Positions 9,722 through 20,378 of a stretch of DNA of 64,000 nucleotides are shown one piece after another. Location: positions 2,339,001-2,403,000 of the forward strand of contig CP071495.1 in the NCBI GenBank assembly GCA_017354895.1. Direction: 5' to 3'. The notes beneath the pieces are model-generated. The model made no database searches. It saw nothing but the letters and a program-made list of their open reading frames with translations, and had not been told where the DNA came from. Numbering within the stretch: position 1 is the first letter of the stretch; the number at the start of each line of letters is the position of its first letter. A program made the position numbers and the translations under genes. This DNA comes from Podospora comata (lineage: Eukaryota; Ascomycota; Sordariomycetes; Sordariales; Podosporaceae).

Positions 9722-11334
9722 GTTGAATGTTTAATAAGAAGTAAAAAAGTGTCCAAGAAGATGACGTCGGTTCTCGGAAGGGAGAGGGGGGATCGATCCG
9801 CAACCAGCGAGTATGGGTTGTGCTGCGAAAGCGGAGAGTGGTGAATCAAGTTGGACGGCGGACCACTGACGGGGTTCGTAGGTAGGTTTACAGAAAAAAG
9901 CTGACGAGCGGCTGGCGGTGGAAGGTGAATTGCGCTTTTGGTGGTCAGCAACTGGGAGAAGGCTGCCTCCTCTTCTTTGCAGCGCTGTGAGTGGCTCGCC
10001 GTTTAGAGGCCCTGGGCGAGGCTGTGCAGAAAAGAGAGCAATCGAGATTCTGGGCGTTTCGATGGGTGGGGAAACAGGGCGTGACCTCTTGACCAATCGC
10101 CGTTTTCAGCTGGGGAGGATGGCACGTGCGCTTGTTACCAGGGGGAAGGGTTGTCTTTGGGAGCACGATGATTTAGACGCGCGGAAAGCCGCGCTTTGTC
10201 GGCGTCTACTGAATCATTGAAGTGAAATGAGCTTCCGAGGGACCCCGAGTCCGGTCTTGATCCGAGGATGAGACTTTGCTGTGGATGAGTTTCCAAGATT
10301 CCGTGAAACTGTGTTACATGCGGCGGCAGCACAGCAGAACCTCATGGCGCAACGAAAATTGCAAGGACTGATGCGCAAACGGACCCGGGAATCACAGTGC
10401 AGATTTTCGATAATGGGAGATTTCTGGTCGGAAACATGCCTTGAGATCAGCCGCTTGAAAATCCAATTCTTCTGATGAACGGTTGTGGTGGTTTTCCTCT
10501 GTCAACATCATGTGGTCCGTGTCCCATATCGAAAGAGCAAGGTGGTCTGTGCATAACACCATGTCTTTCTTTGAAGACCATCTCTCTTTCAACACTTGAC
10601 AAGCAAGATCAAGTCGATGCTGTTGAATTCAAGAAAACTTCTTCTTCCTCTTCTCATCTCACGATTGACTCATTCTCTGCGTATTTAATGAAGCCCTGCA
10701 ATTTCACGGGAGAAGATGCCGCATCGAGTGCTGCCCAAGGCTAAAAGCACCTGAAACCATCATGGTTCATTGCCAGCCAATCGACGTGCCCTCCACGCGG
10801 AGACTTGAAGATGCGACCACTCGATGCATCTGAACCCCGGCTTTTCTTTCTTTCGCGCCGCCGCATATTCCAATGTTACCACGACGGTTGACGTTCTCGC
10901 TTCATGACTTGACTGCCGAACCATTGGACCACACCAACCCGGACCTCTCCCGCTATGCGCTGGCAGCCGCGAGACTCCACTGAAGCTGTCTTGATCGGGT
11001 GGCCCTCGATCGCCAAAATGTTTTGCTCCACACAGGGCTTCAAGGCAAGGCCATGAGCTAGACCGTGGGAGATGCAGTTACCCCCCAGCTCATGATCAAT
11101 TTCTGGGGACATGTCTGGCTTGGAGTTTTTTAGGCGCCTACAGCTTCATTGGTCAGAATGACAAGAAACATTCTGCTCCATGCGAAACACTCACCAGAAG
11201 ACCCATGAACCAGTTCTTTGCTCTCCCCCTCCCCCTCCCCCCTCTTGTTACAGACTGCCGCGTGGGAAAGCCGCAGACGTTATTTTTGGGCAGATGGCGA
11301 TTTGCCCATGACAAGGGCAGGTGCCTTATTCCTT
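9722..11334. other. intergenic, no gene recognised
   Basis: About 1.6 kb upstream of the SERF-like gene and upstream of the membrane-protein promoter. Only short unsupported frames occur, none with a recognisable domain or with splice sites that would extend it. It should contain both promoters. Confidence 0.35.
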
Positions 11335-12445
11335 TGTTATAAACCCGATCGCCACTTCACATAGGTCTATTGTAGCTCTTCCCACCTATTGTCTTTGTTC
11401 ATCACTTAGATTCACCATTGTACCCTTGGACAATGGGAGTTTTCTTCTATTGATCTCTGTTTTTCTTTTTTTTCCTATCCCATATCATATTTCCTCACCA
11501 CCAAGTCTGGTTACATTTTCTATCTTCAAAATATTTCCTTGTGTTTTTTTCCCTCTCTCTTCGCAAACTTCGTCAACATATCACACGATATCTACACATA
11601 ACTTTCGACACATCTGCTAGCCAGATCGTCATCCGACAATCACTCAATTACTTCATCACTCGCCATTACCTGCTGAGCAGTCTGCCAACTGGCACGAGTC
11701 ACATATGTAAGTACTTATGAGTTTAGAACCTACACCTCCCCTCCTGAGAAGATGGCCCCGGTTGGAAATCTCGACACCCGGTTACCCCCGAAGCAACGAA
11801 AAATTGTCGACAAATAAGCTCCTGGAGAGTATTTCGCCATGCCCGAACAAGCTCCTGTGATGGATAGGCCGGGTACTCCCCATTCGCGGAAGCCAACTCA
11901 GCTTCCAAGGAGAGCATCTGGCGCCCAGCCAAGTTCCAACATTGCCTCCGATCAGAGGCCGTGAATCGATAGAGTCAAGCTCCACAGATGAGTCTGAGGA
12001 AGAGTCAGAGGAGGAATCGGATGTTGAAGATGTCCTGGTTGGGCAGCCGCAGCTTTACCGCGGGCCACACTGGCCTTTGGGGCCAGGACAGATGCCGATG
12101 CCTTCTCCGGCTCAGGGACTTCCACATCCTCCTCTTTTTGGGCAAAGACCCCAACAACCTCCCGGCCCTATCCAGGAACACCAAGGACTCAAGCCACCAG
12201 CTCTTGGACAATGGCAGCAACCTCCTCCTCCTCATGGACCACAGCATCAACCATTTCCTCCTCATGGACAACGCAGCCAACTTGAGCAATCCCTTAAACC
12301 ACAGCACCAAGTCTCTCACCGAGGTCCATCTTCTCAACCCAAGCACATGAATTAACCTGAACCCCAATGAAATACTCTTACTAACATCTTTCTCCTCAGA
12401 AAACCCACAACAACAGTCACCACCATCCCCAACAACAACAACAAA
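11335..12445 (+). promoter_or_regulatory. promoter and intron-containing 5' leader of the membrane-protein gene
   Basis: A TATA-like TTGTTATAAACC near 11335 is followed by a long T/C-rich stretch (about 11440-11600), typical of a fungal transcription start region. A perfect donor GTAAGT at 11707 and an acceptor CTCCTCAG ending at 12399, with TACTAAC-type branch sequence around 12379-12385, suggest a 693-nt intron in the 5' UTR. The exon after it (12400-12445) leads straight to the start codon of the next gene. Confidence 0.5.
11942..12355 (+). CDS. possible Pro/Gln-rich reading frame inside the leader intron
   Basis: An open frame of 137 codons beginning with ATG. The first 32 residues are acidic (runs of Ser/Glu/Asp); the rest is rich in Pro, Gln, His and Gly with repeated PPHGP/QP-type motifs. 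It lies wholly inside the predicted 693-nt leader intron of the next gene, in the same frame as that gene's ATG but separated by an in-frame stop. It may be an upstream ORF, an alternative N-terminal exon, or chance: low-complexity sequence is also open in other frames here. No family is recognised. Confidence 0.25.
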   Translation: MPPIRGRESIESSSTDESEEESEEESDVEDVLVGQPQLYRGPHWPLGPGQMPMPSPAQGLPHPPLFGQRPQQPPGPIQEHQGLKPPALGQWQQPPPPHGPQHQPFPPHGQRSQLEQSLKPQHQVSHRGPSSQPKHMN

Positions 12446-13360
12446 ATGCTCTCCCTCGCCACCTCCCCCAAACTCCGCGGCTCAGGCCACCTAATCCTCC
12501 ACGCCCTCCGCGCCATGACCCTCGTCGCCCTGGTCGTGATCATGGCCTCGTGCTGGGCAATGATCGTCCTGTCCGGCATAACCGGCCATTTTCAATTCTT
12601 CGACGTAATCTCCCACTTCTTCGTCTTCGCCATCAGCATCGTCCTCTTCATTTCCGAAATCGGCCTCTTCAAGCCCTGGTTCAAGAACAACTTTCCCATC
12701 CTCGGGCCCGACCACTCGCTTGGTTGGCTCGGTCTAGCCCTGATGATCACGGGTTGTGGCATCATGGCAGATTTGGTCAAGCCTGCGTACAGCATCGACA
12801 ACTTGGGCCTGCCAATCTGGAGACTCGTCCTCTCGTCTGGGATTTTGGCCATCACTTTCGGGGTGTTCAACATGATTGCGAGTGTTGTGTTTCGCGACGG
12901 GGAGAATGGCATCACGGCGCGGAATATTCGCTCCGACGGCTCTCTCGCCGTGCCCACCAACCAGAACTCCAAAGAATACTACGATTCTGGGTATCAATCC
13001 TCTGTCCGGAGCAACTCCATCCGTCAACACCAGCAACATTACCCCGAGGACGACGACAACACCACCCCTCAACAAAGTCAGCCCTTTTACAAGCGCATGA
13101 CCAACCACTTTTCTGTTCCCATCCCCCCCAAGTTCAACTTTCGAAAGTCGCGCGGGAACCTGCAGATTAGCAAGCCGATGCCGATTCATGACGATAATGA
13201 TGATGTGGAAAGGGGGACGGGGTATGGGAATCTGAACAGGAGCAACAGCAATAGTCGGGCTAGCCCGGTGATTCCTGACATTCAGCGTCCGCCGACCGCG
13301 CTGCATCCTGCTTATACGGGGGGGAGTCATTACTCTACTGCTCATATGGACAGGTTCTAG
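12446..13360 (+). CDS. four-helix integral membrane protein, fungal-specific
   Basis: A 304-residue single-exon protein. Four hydrophobic segments are clear: about 18-46 (LRAMTLVALVVIMASCW), 51-72 (FFDVISHFFVFAISIVLFI), 92-112 (GWLGLALMITGCGIMADLV) and 128-150 (RLVLSSGILAITFGVFNMIA). The remaining ~150 residues form a hydrophilic cytosolic-type tail rich in Ser, Asn, Gln and Asp. The architecture resembles uncharacterised MARVEL-like fungal membrane proteins (I think the DUF7598 group, from memory). The start sits right after the leader acceptor site, in a CAACAACAAC-rich leader good for translation. Function is unknown; a plasma-membrane or vesicle location is only an inference. Confidence 0.72.
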   Translation: MLSLATSPKLRGSGHLILHALRAMTLVALVVIMASCWAMIVLSGITGHFQFFDVISHFFVFAISIVLFISEIGLFKPWFKNNFPILGPDHSLGWLGLALMITGCGIMADLVKPAYSIDNLGLPIWRLVLSSGILAITFGVFNMIASVVFRDGENGITARNIRSDGSLAVPTNQNSKEYYDSGYQSSVRSNSIRQHQQHYPEDDDNTTPQQSQPFYKRMTNHFSVPIPPKFNFRKSRGNLQISKPMPIHDDNDDVERGTGYGNLNRSNSNSRASPVIPDIQRPPTALHPAYTGGSHYSTAHMDRF

Positions 13361-14340
13361 AGCAACTCACTCACTCACCACACATAATCTTTTTCTTTCC
13401 TTTTCGTTCTTTATGGGGGAGGGGCAAATAATAGCATCAGGAGGGATGGGATGGGATGGGAAAGACATAAGGGCGTTTAGGGAGTTTAAAGCTGATTTCT
13501 TTTTTTTTCGATGGGCGTTTCATGGGCGGGAGGAAAGATAAGAAGGAAGGGGGAGGGAAGGGGGAGGGAAGGGGAGTAGCAGCATTGGTATACCCGAAGG
13601 ATTTGGAGGGGAGGATACAGGAAATGGGAAGACTGAATAGGCCATTCAGCTCCAGACATCAACGTCACATAATTACTTTGGAGGCCAGAATAGGTCTGAC
13701 AAGAAGAAGAACGAAACAGAATGAAAAGAGGTCAGAATGTCTCTCCATGTGGATATCATTGTGCCTGCAGTATTTGATGTTCGAAGGGATAATGATGCAA
13801 GGTCAAAGGTAACATGATTATATGATATCCAATGATATCTATACTCATCTATCACCCAACCAGACTCCATAGCCACCATATATATTCCACTTCATCGCCC
13901 GCTTATGTTGGTGTCCAATCTGCCAAGTCCAAGAATGTGCAACTGCCACATCAGCTCGCTTTTTGTATCACATGCCACTACACCTCAAAAAGATCAACAG
14001 CAAGCAATTCAAGGCAAAGAATCACACAACAGCAACATCAAGACAAGCAAACATCAACCAACACATATATCATTACCACCCCACTATCCCCAAGACTGAA
14101 CGCAACGCATCATGAAACAAACAACCAAACATCTCTGTTGATTTTATGGCACCCCTCACCACCGAAAAAGCGCAAAACCAGATGACCTGACCGTTACCTG
14201 ACCAGTAGTAAGTTGTCCGACCAACCGACCGACCGCCTAACCTGATCCGATCCCGATCCATTCTAAGTGATATAAACGATGTGTGTATGTAGTAGTAGAG
14301 CCCTGATGCAATCATATGAAAAAACCCATCAAAACGCCAT
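13361..14340. other. convergent intergenic region
   Basis: About 980 bp between two convergent genes. It contains a purine tract at 13549-13574, then AT-richer sequence. No coding frame could be supported; it probably holds both 3' UTRs. Confidence 0.4.
13549..13574 (+). repeat. GGGAGGGAAG purine tract
   Basis: Tandem copies of a 10-nt purine unit giving five closely spaced runs of three or more G. This meets the usual pattern for a G-quadruplex. It lies in the presumed 3' UTR of the upstream membrane-protein gene. Confidence 0.6.
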
Positions 14341-15436
14341 CTAATGCTTAGCGGTGACGGCCTCGCCAGTCAGCTTCTCGACATACGTCTTTGCCCTGTT
14401 TAGTCAAACATGGTTAGCAGCTGGTCAAGTGAGAGATCATGGAAGCGGGAGAGGAAACTCACATGTCACCCATGGCGACCATGCAAACCGTCTGCCAGAC
14501 GCCCAACCCAATACGGGGCGTCACACCGCGGTACAGACCCTTGAGCCCGTTCGTCTCGTAAATATACTTGAAGGTATTCCCGACCGTCATCTTCTTGGGG
14601 CGGTTGGGATCTTCCTTCTTGCTCTGCATCTCGACGCGGATAACCTCGATAGGCTGGTTCCAGGCCGACAAACCACCACCCAGCGCCGAGGCAGTGATCT
14701 TCTCCACAGCGCTCAGCTTCTCACCCTCCTTCTTGCCGGTGAAATCCCTGATGCCCTGCTCAGCGAGACGGCTCAGACCGAAGCGAGAACCCCAGTTGGT
14801 CATCTGGCGAATCGCAACAGCGTTGACACCCTTGTTGATACCTCTGATGCCTTCGCGGCGGTAGATGTCCATGAAGGTGGCCCAGGTGCCGGGAGCCTTT
14901 TGGCCGGTGGAAGCCATCTTGTGCTTGGTGATCTCCACCGTCTTCATGCAGGTGCAGAAACCCATAGTAGCGTACGCCTGCGCAACACCACCCGTCACAC
15001 CACCGAAAATGCCACCGCCGAACTCGCCGGCGCCGGCAGCGCGGGCATAGTACTCGGCCTCGGAAGCGACGAAGAGAAGGACGGCGCCCTTGGTGGAGGC
15101 TTCGATCCAGGCCCAGGGAATGAGACCTTGGTAAACTGTTGGACAAGAGCAAAGTCAGCGCATGCTACTTGTTGGCAATTTTTTTTTTGCTTATCCGAAG
15201 AAAAACTTACAGCCGAAAACACCACCACGGTTCCAAATGCGGCCAAGAGCAGCTCCGAAACCATCACCTCGGTTCGCCGCCATGGTGGTCTTGATGACCT
15301 CCAGGGGCTGGCCGAGGGAGGTGACCTCGAACAGGTTCAAACCGGCGCCCAAGAGCAAGTTGGAAAACTTGATGGGCTTCTTCTCGAGCTTGGGAGGCTC
15401 GGAAGCCGGGAGAGAGGAGGCAATAGCGGCGGACAT
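14341..15436 (-). CDS. yhm2: mitochondrial citrate/oxoglutarate carrier YHM2
   Basis: A 317-residue mitochondrial carrier from exons 15436-15211, 15135-14463 and 14395-14341. All junctions restore frame and remembered YHM2 sequence: [15 protein letters not shown] at the first, MGDM|AKTYVEK at the second. Carrier signatures are [10 protein letters not shown] (repeat 1), [10 protein letters not shown] (repeat 2) and [10 protein letters not shown] (repeat 3). Long family-specific stretches such as [30 protein letters not shown] and [17 protein letters not shown] match the yeast protein. YHM2 exchanges citrate for 2-oxoglutarate across the inner membrane, supplying cytosolic citrate and NADPH, and has also been described as binding mtDNA. 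The neighbour upstream on the same strand is citrate synthase, which makes its substrate. Confidence 0.95.
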
Positions 15437-17059
15437 GACTTGGTGGATGTTGCTGTGATAGGGGCCCTGACCAAGGGAAAAGGGTGCTTCGTCGCAGGAT
15501 CAGAAAGAGAGAGGAGAGAGAGAGAGAGTAAAGTTTGCGGAGGACGGGAGAATGTCCGGACGGCGGGTGTGTGGGTGTGATGAGAGGTGGGTATTTGGAA
15601 GGTGTGGAAACGCGGGGGGGGGGAGTGGGCAAGGTCGAGGAGGGGCAGCCCAGGTTGCAAGAAAGGGCGGATTGGCTGGAAGCTAGGGAGTCAGGTTGTT
15701 GCTGATGATGCTGAGCAGTGGTAGAGGCGACCCGGAATATGATTTGAGCGGCTTGCAACGCAGCGAGAAGGCGGCTCCCCTAAAACAATAAAATTGCACG
15801 TGTTACCGATGGAGGCTCAATCTTTGTCATTGTAGATGTGGATTTGAATTGCCCAAAGAAGCGAGGTCCCGGCGGGAGAGCTTGGCTCACCCATGGGGAA
15901 TGGTCAATTGGGGGGGGGGTGATACCCGCGGTAATGCGGATAACGCAACAGCCAGCATATGAAAGAGGGGGATCCACTTACGACTAAGAACACGGAGATG
16001 AGGCTGTGTCGATGAAGGAAGGATATGACGATGGCAGCGACGACAATGTCGTTGATGTTTTTGTTGTCGAGGAAGAGAGACAAGAAAGAAAGAAAAAAAA
16101 GGACCCCAAGACAGGACCCCAAGACAGGACCCCGATAAGGCTCCAATGGTTGGGGGAGACAAGGGGGAATCCCGAGTTGTTGGCAGTGCTTGCCCGTTCC
16201 GTCTTAGACTCTTAGACAGGCCAAAGCTCAACGCACGCCAATCGGCCGACACCACCCCTGTTCTCAACCACCCGCCTCGGCACCTCAACAGCAATTGTTT
16301 TGGGGACCAGTCTCACTTCTGACCTCACCTATGAATCCGGCCGGACCGGCTTGGGGTAGAGCTGACCTGGCCACTCAGTCTGTCTGCGCTAGAGATAAGA
16401 TGCAGCTGGTCCATCGGCCGTCTTTCTTACAGCTGCTCCTCACCGACAGTTCATCTCTGGTGGTGTAGAAATCTCGAATTCATCTTTGTAACATGAATTC
16501 CATGAGAACCCAACAGCATCTACGGTCTGCAGTGCGGCAGTGCCCTGAGGATGCTCCTTGCCCAGGGTTCTTTTGTGGCGGCAAGGTGTTTGATGATATT
16601 GATGACCGGACCGAGCGCACCGAGTGTGTAACCAAACACTCCTCTGACGGTGCTTCCTCCATCCAGGGTCCGAAGTCGCAGCTTGACTTGACTTCCATCA
16701 GGATTGCATGTGGCACACGCCCGTTCGATGTCGCTCTCCTACAGCCCCCCCATCCCATCAGTCCCGCCCGGCCCTGCATGCATTGGAAGCAGAGATGTTG
16801 CAGCTAAGAACTTTTCATTGAACATGTGCGTGTGGCCGAGTGGCCCGGAATACGGAAAAATCTGTATCGTACAACTCAATGGACAGCCATCACCCAGTAA
16901 TCGCGTAGCCCCAAACCAATCAATGCCTCCAGGGGCTGAAGCAATCGCTGAATATTTCCCATCCATTCTATACTGAAAAACCCGTAACGATCCCTTCGCG
17001 CCGAATTTTCCCAACTACCTAACCCATAACCCGCATTACTCCCCGTCCTCGTACATAAC
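15437..17059. other. intergenic between YHM2 and citrate synthase
   Basis: About 1.6 kb between tandem minus-strand genes: YHM2 promoter on the left, citrate synthase 3' UTR on the right. It contains a long G run near 15617 and a short tandem repeat at 16101-16133. No gene is supported. A tRNA-like GGCCGAGTGG near 16831 lacks the rest of a tRNA. Confidence 0.4.
16101..16133 (+). repeat. 13-bp tandem repeat GGACCCCAAGACA
   Basis: Two perfect copies plus the first seven bases of a third, directly after an A-rich tract, in the YHM2 upstream region. Confidence 0.75.
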
Positions 17060-18675
17060 TTACAACTTCTTGCAGATCTCGATCCACTTCTCGGTGGAGA
17101 AAGACTTGGGTCTGTGCAGAAACAATAGTTAGCTTGCTGTTTGCGTACATGTCAGGAATAAAACTCACCTCTCAATGGGGGCACCGACGGCGCGGTCAAT
17201 GATGAGCTGGGGAAGGACACCAATGGCGCGGGAGACACCGAAGAGGACGGTGTAGTAGTTAGCCTCGGTGAGACCATAGTACTGGAGGAGGACACCGGAG
17301 TGGGCATCGACGTTGGGGTAGGGGTTCTTGGTCTTGCCGTGCTCGGTAAGAACCTTGGGGGCGATCTTGTAGACCTGGCTGACGAGCTTGAACATGGGGT
17401 CCTCAGACATGTGCTTCTGGGCGAACTCGCGCTGGGCAGAGTAGCGGGGGTCGGTCTTGCGGAGGACGGCGTGGCCGTAACCGGGGACGACACGGCCGGA
17501 GTTGAGGGTGTCCCAGAGGTACTTGGTGATGCTCTCATCGGAGATATCGTCACCAATGACCTTCTTCATCTCGGTGAGCCAGTTGAGCACCTCCTGGTTG
17601 GCGAGGCCGTGGAGGGGACCGGCAAGACCGTTGAGACCGGCAGCGAGGGACAGGAAGGGGGAGCTGAGAGCAGAGCCGACAAGGTGAGTGGTGTGGGCGC
17701 TGACGTTTCCACCCTCGTGGTCGGTGTGGATGGTGAGGTAGAGACGCATGAGCTCAATGAAGTCAGCGTTGTTGCCGAAGCCGAGCTGGTTGGCGAAGTT
17801 GAAGGAGTAGTCCTTGTCCTTCTGGACAGGAGCGACCTTGCCGCCCTTGAAGACGTTCTGGTAGATGCGGGCAGCGATGGTGGGGAGCTTGGCGATGAGG
17901 TCCATGGAGTCCTCAAAGGTGTATCCCCAGTATTCCTTCTTGTTGATGCCCTTGGCGTAGGCACGGGCGAAGGAAGAGGTCTGCTCGAGAGCAGTGACGG
18001 CCATGGAGAACTGAGCCATGGGGTGGAGGTCGCTGGGGCAGCGGTCGATCAACTCCTCAACGAACTTGGGGATCTCGGCGCGGGCAGCCCAGTCGGCAGA
18101 GAGGTCGCGGACCTGCTGCTCGGTGGGAACCTCACCGGTGAGGAGGAGCCAGAAGAGACCCTCGGGAAGGGGCTCGCTGCCGCCGGGGGCCTTGGGGAGG
18201 ACCTGCTGGCACTCGGGGATGGTCTTGCCGCGGAAACGGATGCCCTCCTCGGCGTCGAGGACAGAACCCTCCCAGACGAGGCACTTGATGCCACGGGCAC
18301 CGCCATAGACCTGGTCGAGAGTGACCTTGTCAACGACCTTGGAGCCATGCTCCCTGTGGGTTTAACGACAGCTCGTCAGCAGCAATTCTTTGTAGCGGGC
18401 GGGCGAGGGGCAGGCATTGTACTTTCTGAGAGCCTTGATCTCCTCGATCTTCTCGGGGAGGAGCTCGGCGAAGCGCTCCTTGAGGGTCTGCAGCACGATA
18501 GCACGGTCAATGGATGATGTCAGGGCGCATTTGGCGTCGGGCGTCGTCTCGCTCGTACCTGGGTCTTGGAGGAGTAGCAGCGGGCAGCAGTGAAGGCAGT
18601 CTGCTTGGTCGCAAAGGACGAAGCCTTCAACGAAGCCCGGAGGGCGGAGGAAGTCAGGCGCATCGCAGGAGCCAT
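17060..18675 (-). CDS. cit1: citrate synthase, mitochondrial
   Basis: A 472-residue enzyme from exons 18675-18559, 18487-18423, 18353-17169 and 17111-17060; every junction keeps frame. The N-terminus ([20 protein letters not shown], then [15 protein letters not shown]) is an Arg/Ser-rich amphipathic mitochondrial presequence ending in the common RCYSS cleavage context. Catalytic residues are visible: His in [11 protein letters not shown], His in [13 protein letters not shown] and Asp in VDAHSGVLL. The protein condenses oxaloacetate and acetyl-CoA to citrate in the matrix. The absence of a C-terminal SKL or AKL (it ends EICKKL) favours the mitochondrial over the peroxisomal form. Methylcitrate synthase is a possible paralogue, but the sequence and the neighbouring citrate carrier favour citrate synthase. 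Codons are strongly C-ending, consistent with high expression. Confidence 0.95.
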
Positions 18676-20378
18676 GGTTGGGTATCTGATGTGGAGGGTT
18701 TGTAGGTGTTTAGGTGAGAAAAAGGGAGGAGGAGAAAAATGTTTGGGGGTTGATGAAGACAGCCAAGCCGTAAAAAAAAGCGCAGCCCGCCCGCCCCGGG
18801 CCAGGGAATAAGGTCAAGCTTAGTCTAGCCTGCCAGCATTTGGCAGGCGGCTTTGCGGGTTGGCCGGACACACGGCAACGGACCGACCGGGGTTCGGCTG
18901 TCCACTCCCTTCCAGATTCCCCATTGCTATCATAAAGACGATCCCGATGGTCTCACAGAGATTCTCATGGCATCCATATTTCAAGGGAGGCTGCTGCTAT
19001 CGACTATCAAGTCTTGTTGTGTAGCTGGCATTCCCAACAAGGGGCTCTACCTATGATTCCGGAGCTCCCTCCCCGTGATGCATTTTTCCCCTCTTTCCAA
19101 AGGCTTCTCTGAAGTGGATGCATGGCTACAAAGTGCTATCCGGGTATTGAAATGGAGGGGCCCTCCGGTACATGGCACGGGAGCTTCTCATGTAAACGGA
19201 ACCCCCAGCACCCAAGTCTCAAGTGTTGCTTTTTGTTTGGTACCCCTATGAGCTATTTCGCCCGGTTGACGTCACGGCACCCATCTCGAAGCTGCCTGCT
19301 GCACGAGAGTTTCGAGAAGCTCGCTGGAGCTCCAAACAGCTGCCCATCGAACTCGTTCCCTCGGAAAGTTTGCTGTTTCGTGAAGCGAGTCCCCTGTGGC
19401 AAACCCTAAACATACCGAGTGGGAAACCACCTTCGGCCAAAGGGAAATGTCGTGAACCACTGCATGGCCGCTCGCCCGTCTCGCTGTAACTCGGGAGTTT
19501 TGCAACACATCTTGGCTTGGGCGTGGCGCGGGGTTCCAGGTTCAGTTCACAAGACAAGCGTCACCTCGTGGCCCTGGGCCACTCAGTGCTCCATGCCGGC
19601 TGTTTGGCAGCTGCCTCGGACGCCACAGTTGGTCGCGCGCACACGCCACATTTGACCCCGGCCCCAAGAAACCCAAGGCTTGGTGTGACAGCCACAGCGA
19701 CCCTCCCCAAATAAAAGCTACCAACCGTCTCCAAAAAAAAGCTCGCTCGTTCCCCGCCTCCTCTCCATCTTCGCGGCAAAAAGGCCGGCCATCTCGATCT
19801 TCTTCGATTTCCATCAAGACGACTTCCATCAAGAACACACTTTTTTTTTCATCAATCTCTAACTTTGCAGTAGCCCAACGTATTTCCCCCCCAGAGCCTT
19901 CTAGAAAATCTTTTGAGCAGGATTGTGCCGAGTGGGATCTATTGCTGCGTGCCCTGCTCCTCCCCCTCAAAAAAACACGCGTCTCTGGTGTTTGCGCATG
20001 CTCTCAGGTTTCGTCCGAACGTAACTTGGTGAACTCGACGCGACCTTCAAATCAAACCTAGTAATCTGCTGGCTGCCACTTCCCTCGGGGGACCTTGACG
20101 AGAGCAAGGCAGAGCAAACAAATCAAAGTCAAAGCCAGCCAACCGTATTTTATTCTTCTATTGTGACCTAGGAGCATGGCATAGATCTTGTTCACCTGCT
20201 ACCCCGCCAAGCTCACTCAGTCGTATCATACTTCGAGAAGAGATCACGGGCCTGTCTCTCGGCTCTTTTTAACGACTTTTTCAACGACTTTTTTTTTTCC
20301 TTCTCACTGGTATCACCACCGCCAGTCATCCACATCATCCATTGTCACCAAAGAAGGCTTCCGGAAGTGGACAACGAG
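18676..20378. promoter_or_regulatory. divergent region, citrate synthase / NRD1-like
   Basis: About 1.7 kb between divergent genes. The right half (about 19720-20378) is T/C-rich with several T runs, and reads as the promoter and leader of the NRD1-like gene. The left part is the citrate synthase promoter. No coding frame is supported. Confidence 0.4.

Noticed and set aside
14354-15580. A 408-codon frame antisense to YHM2
   Set aside because: It overlaps all exons and introns of the certain YHM2 gene, and its composition is the complement of the carrier sequence.
16825-16890. tRNA-like segment with GGCCGAGTGG
   Set aside because: It resembles the D-arm of tRNA-Ser/Leu, but no anticodon stem or TTCGANTC arm follows at the right distance.
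17300-18517. A 405-codon open frame antisense to citrate synthase
   Set aside because: Same cause: codon-bias shadow of a highly expressed gene. It crosses the introns of the real gene and has no family match.
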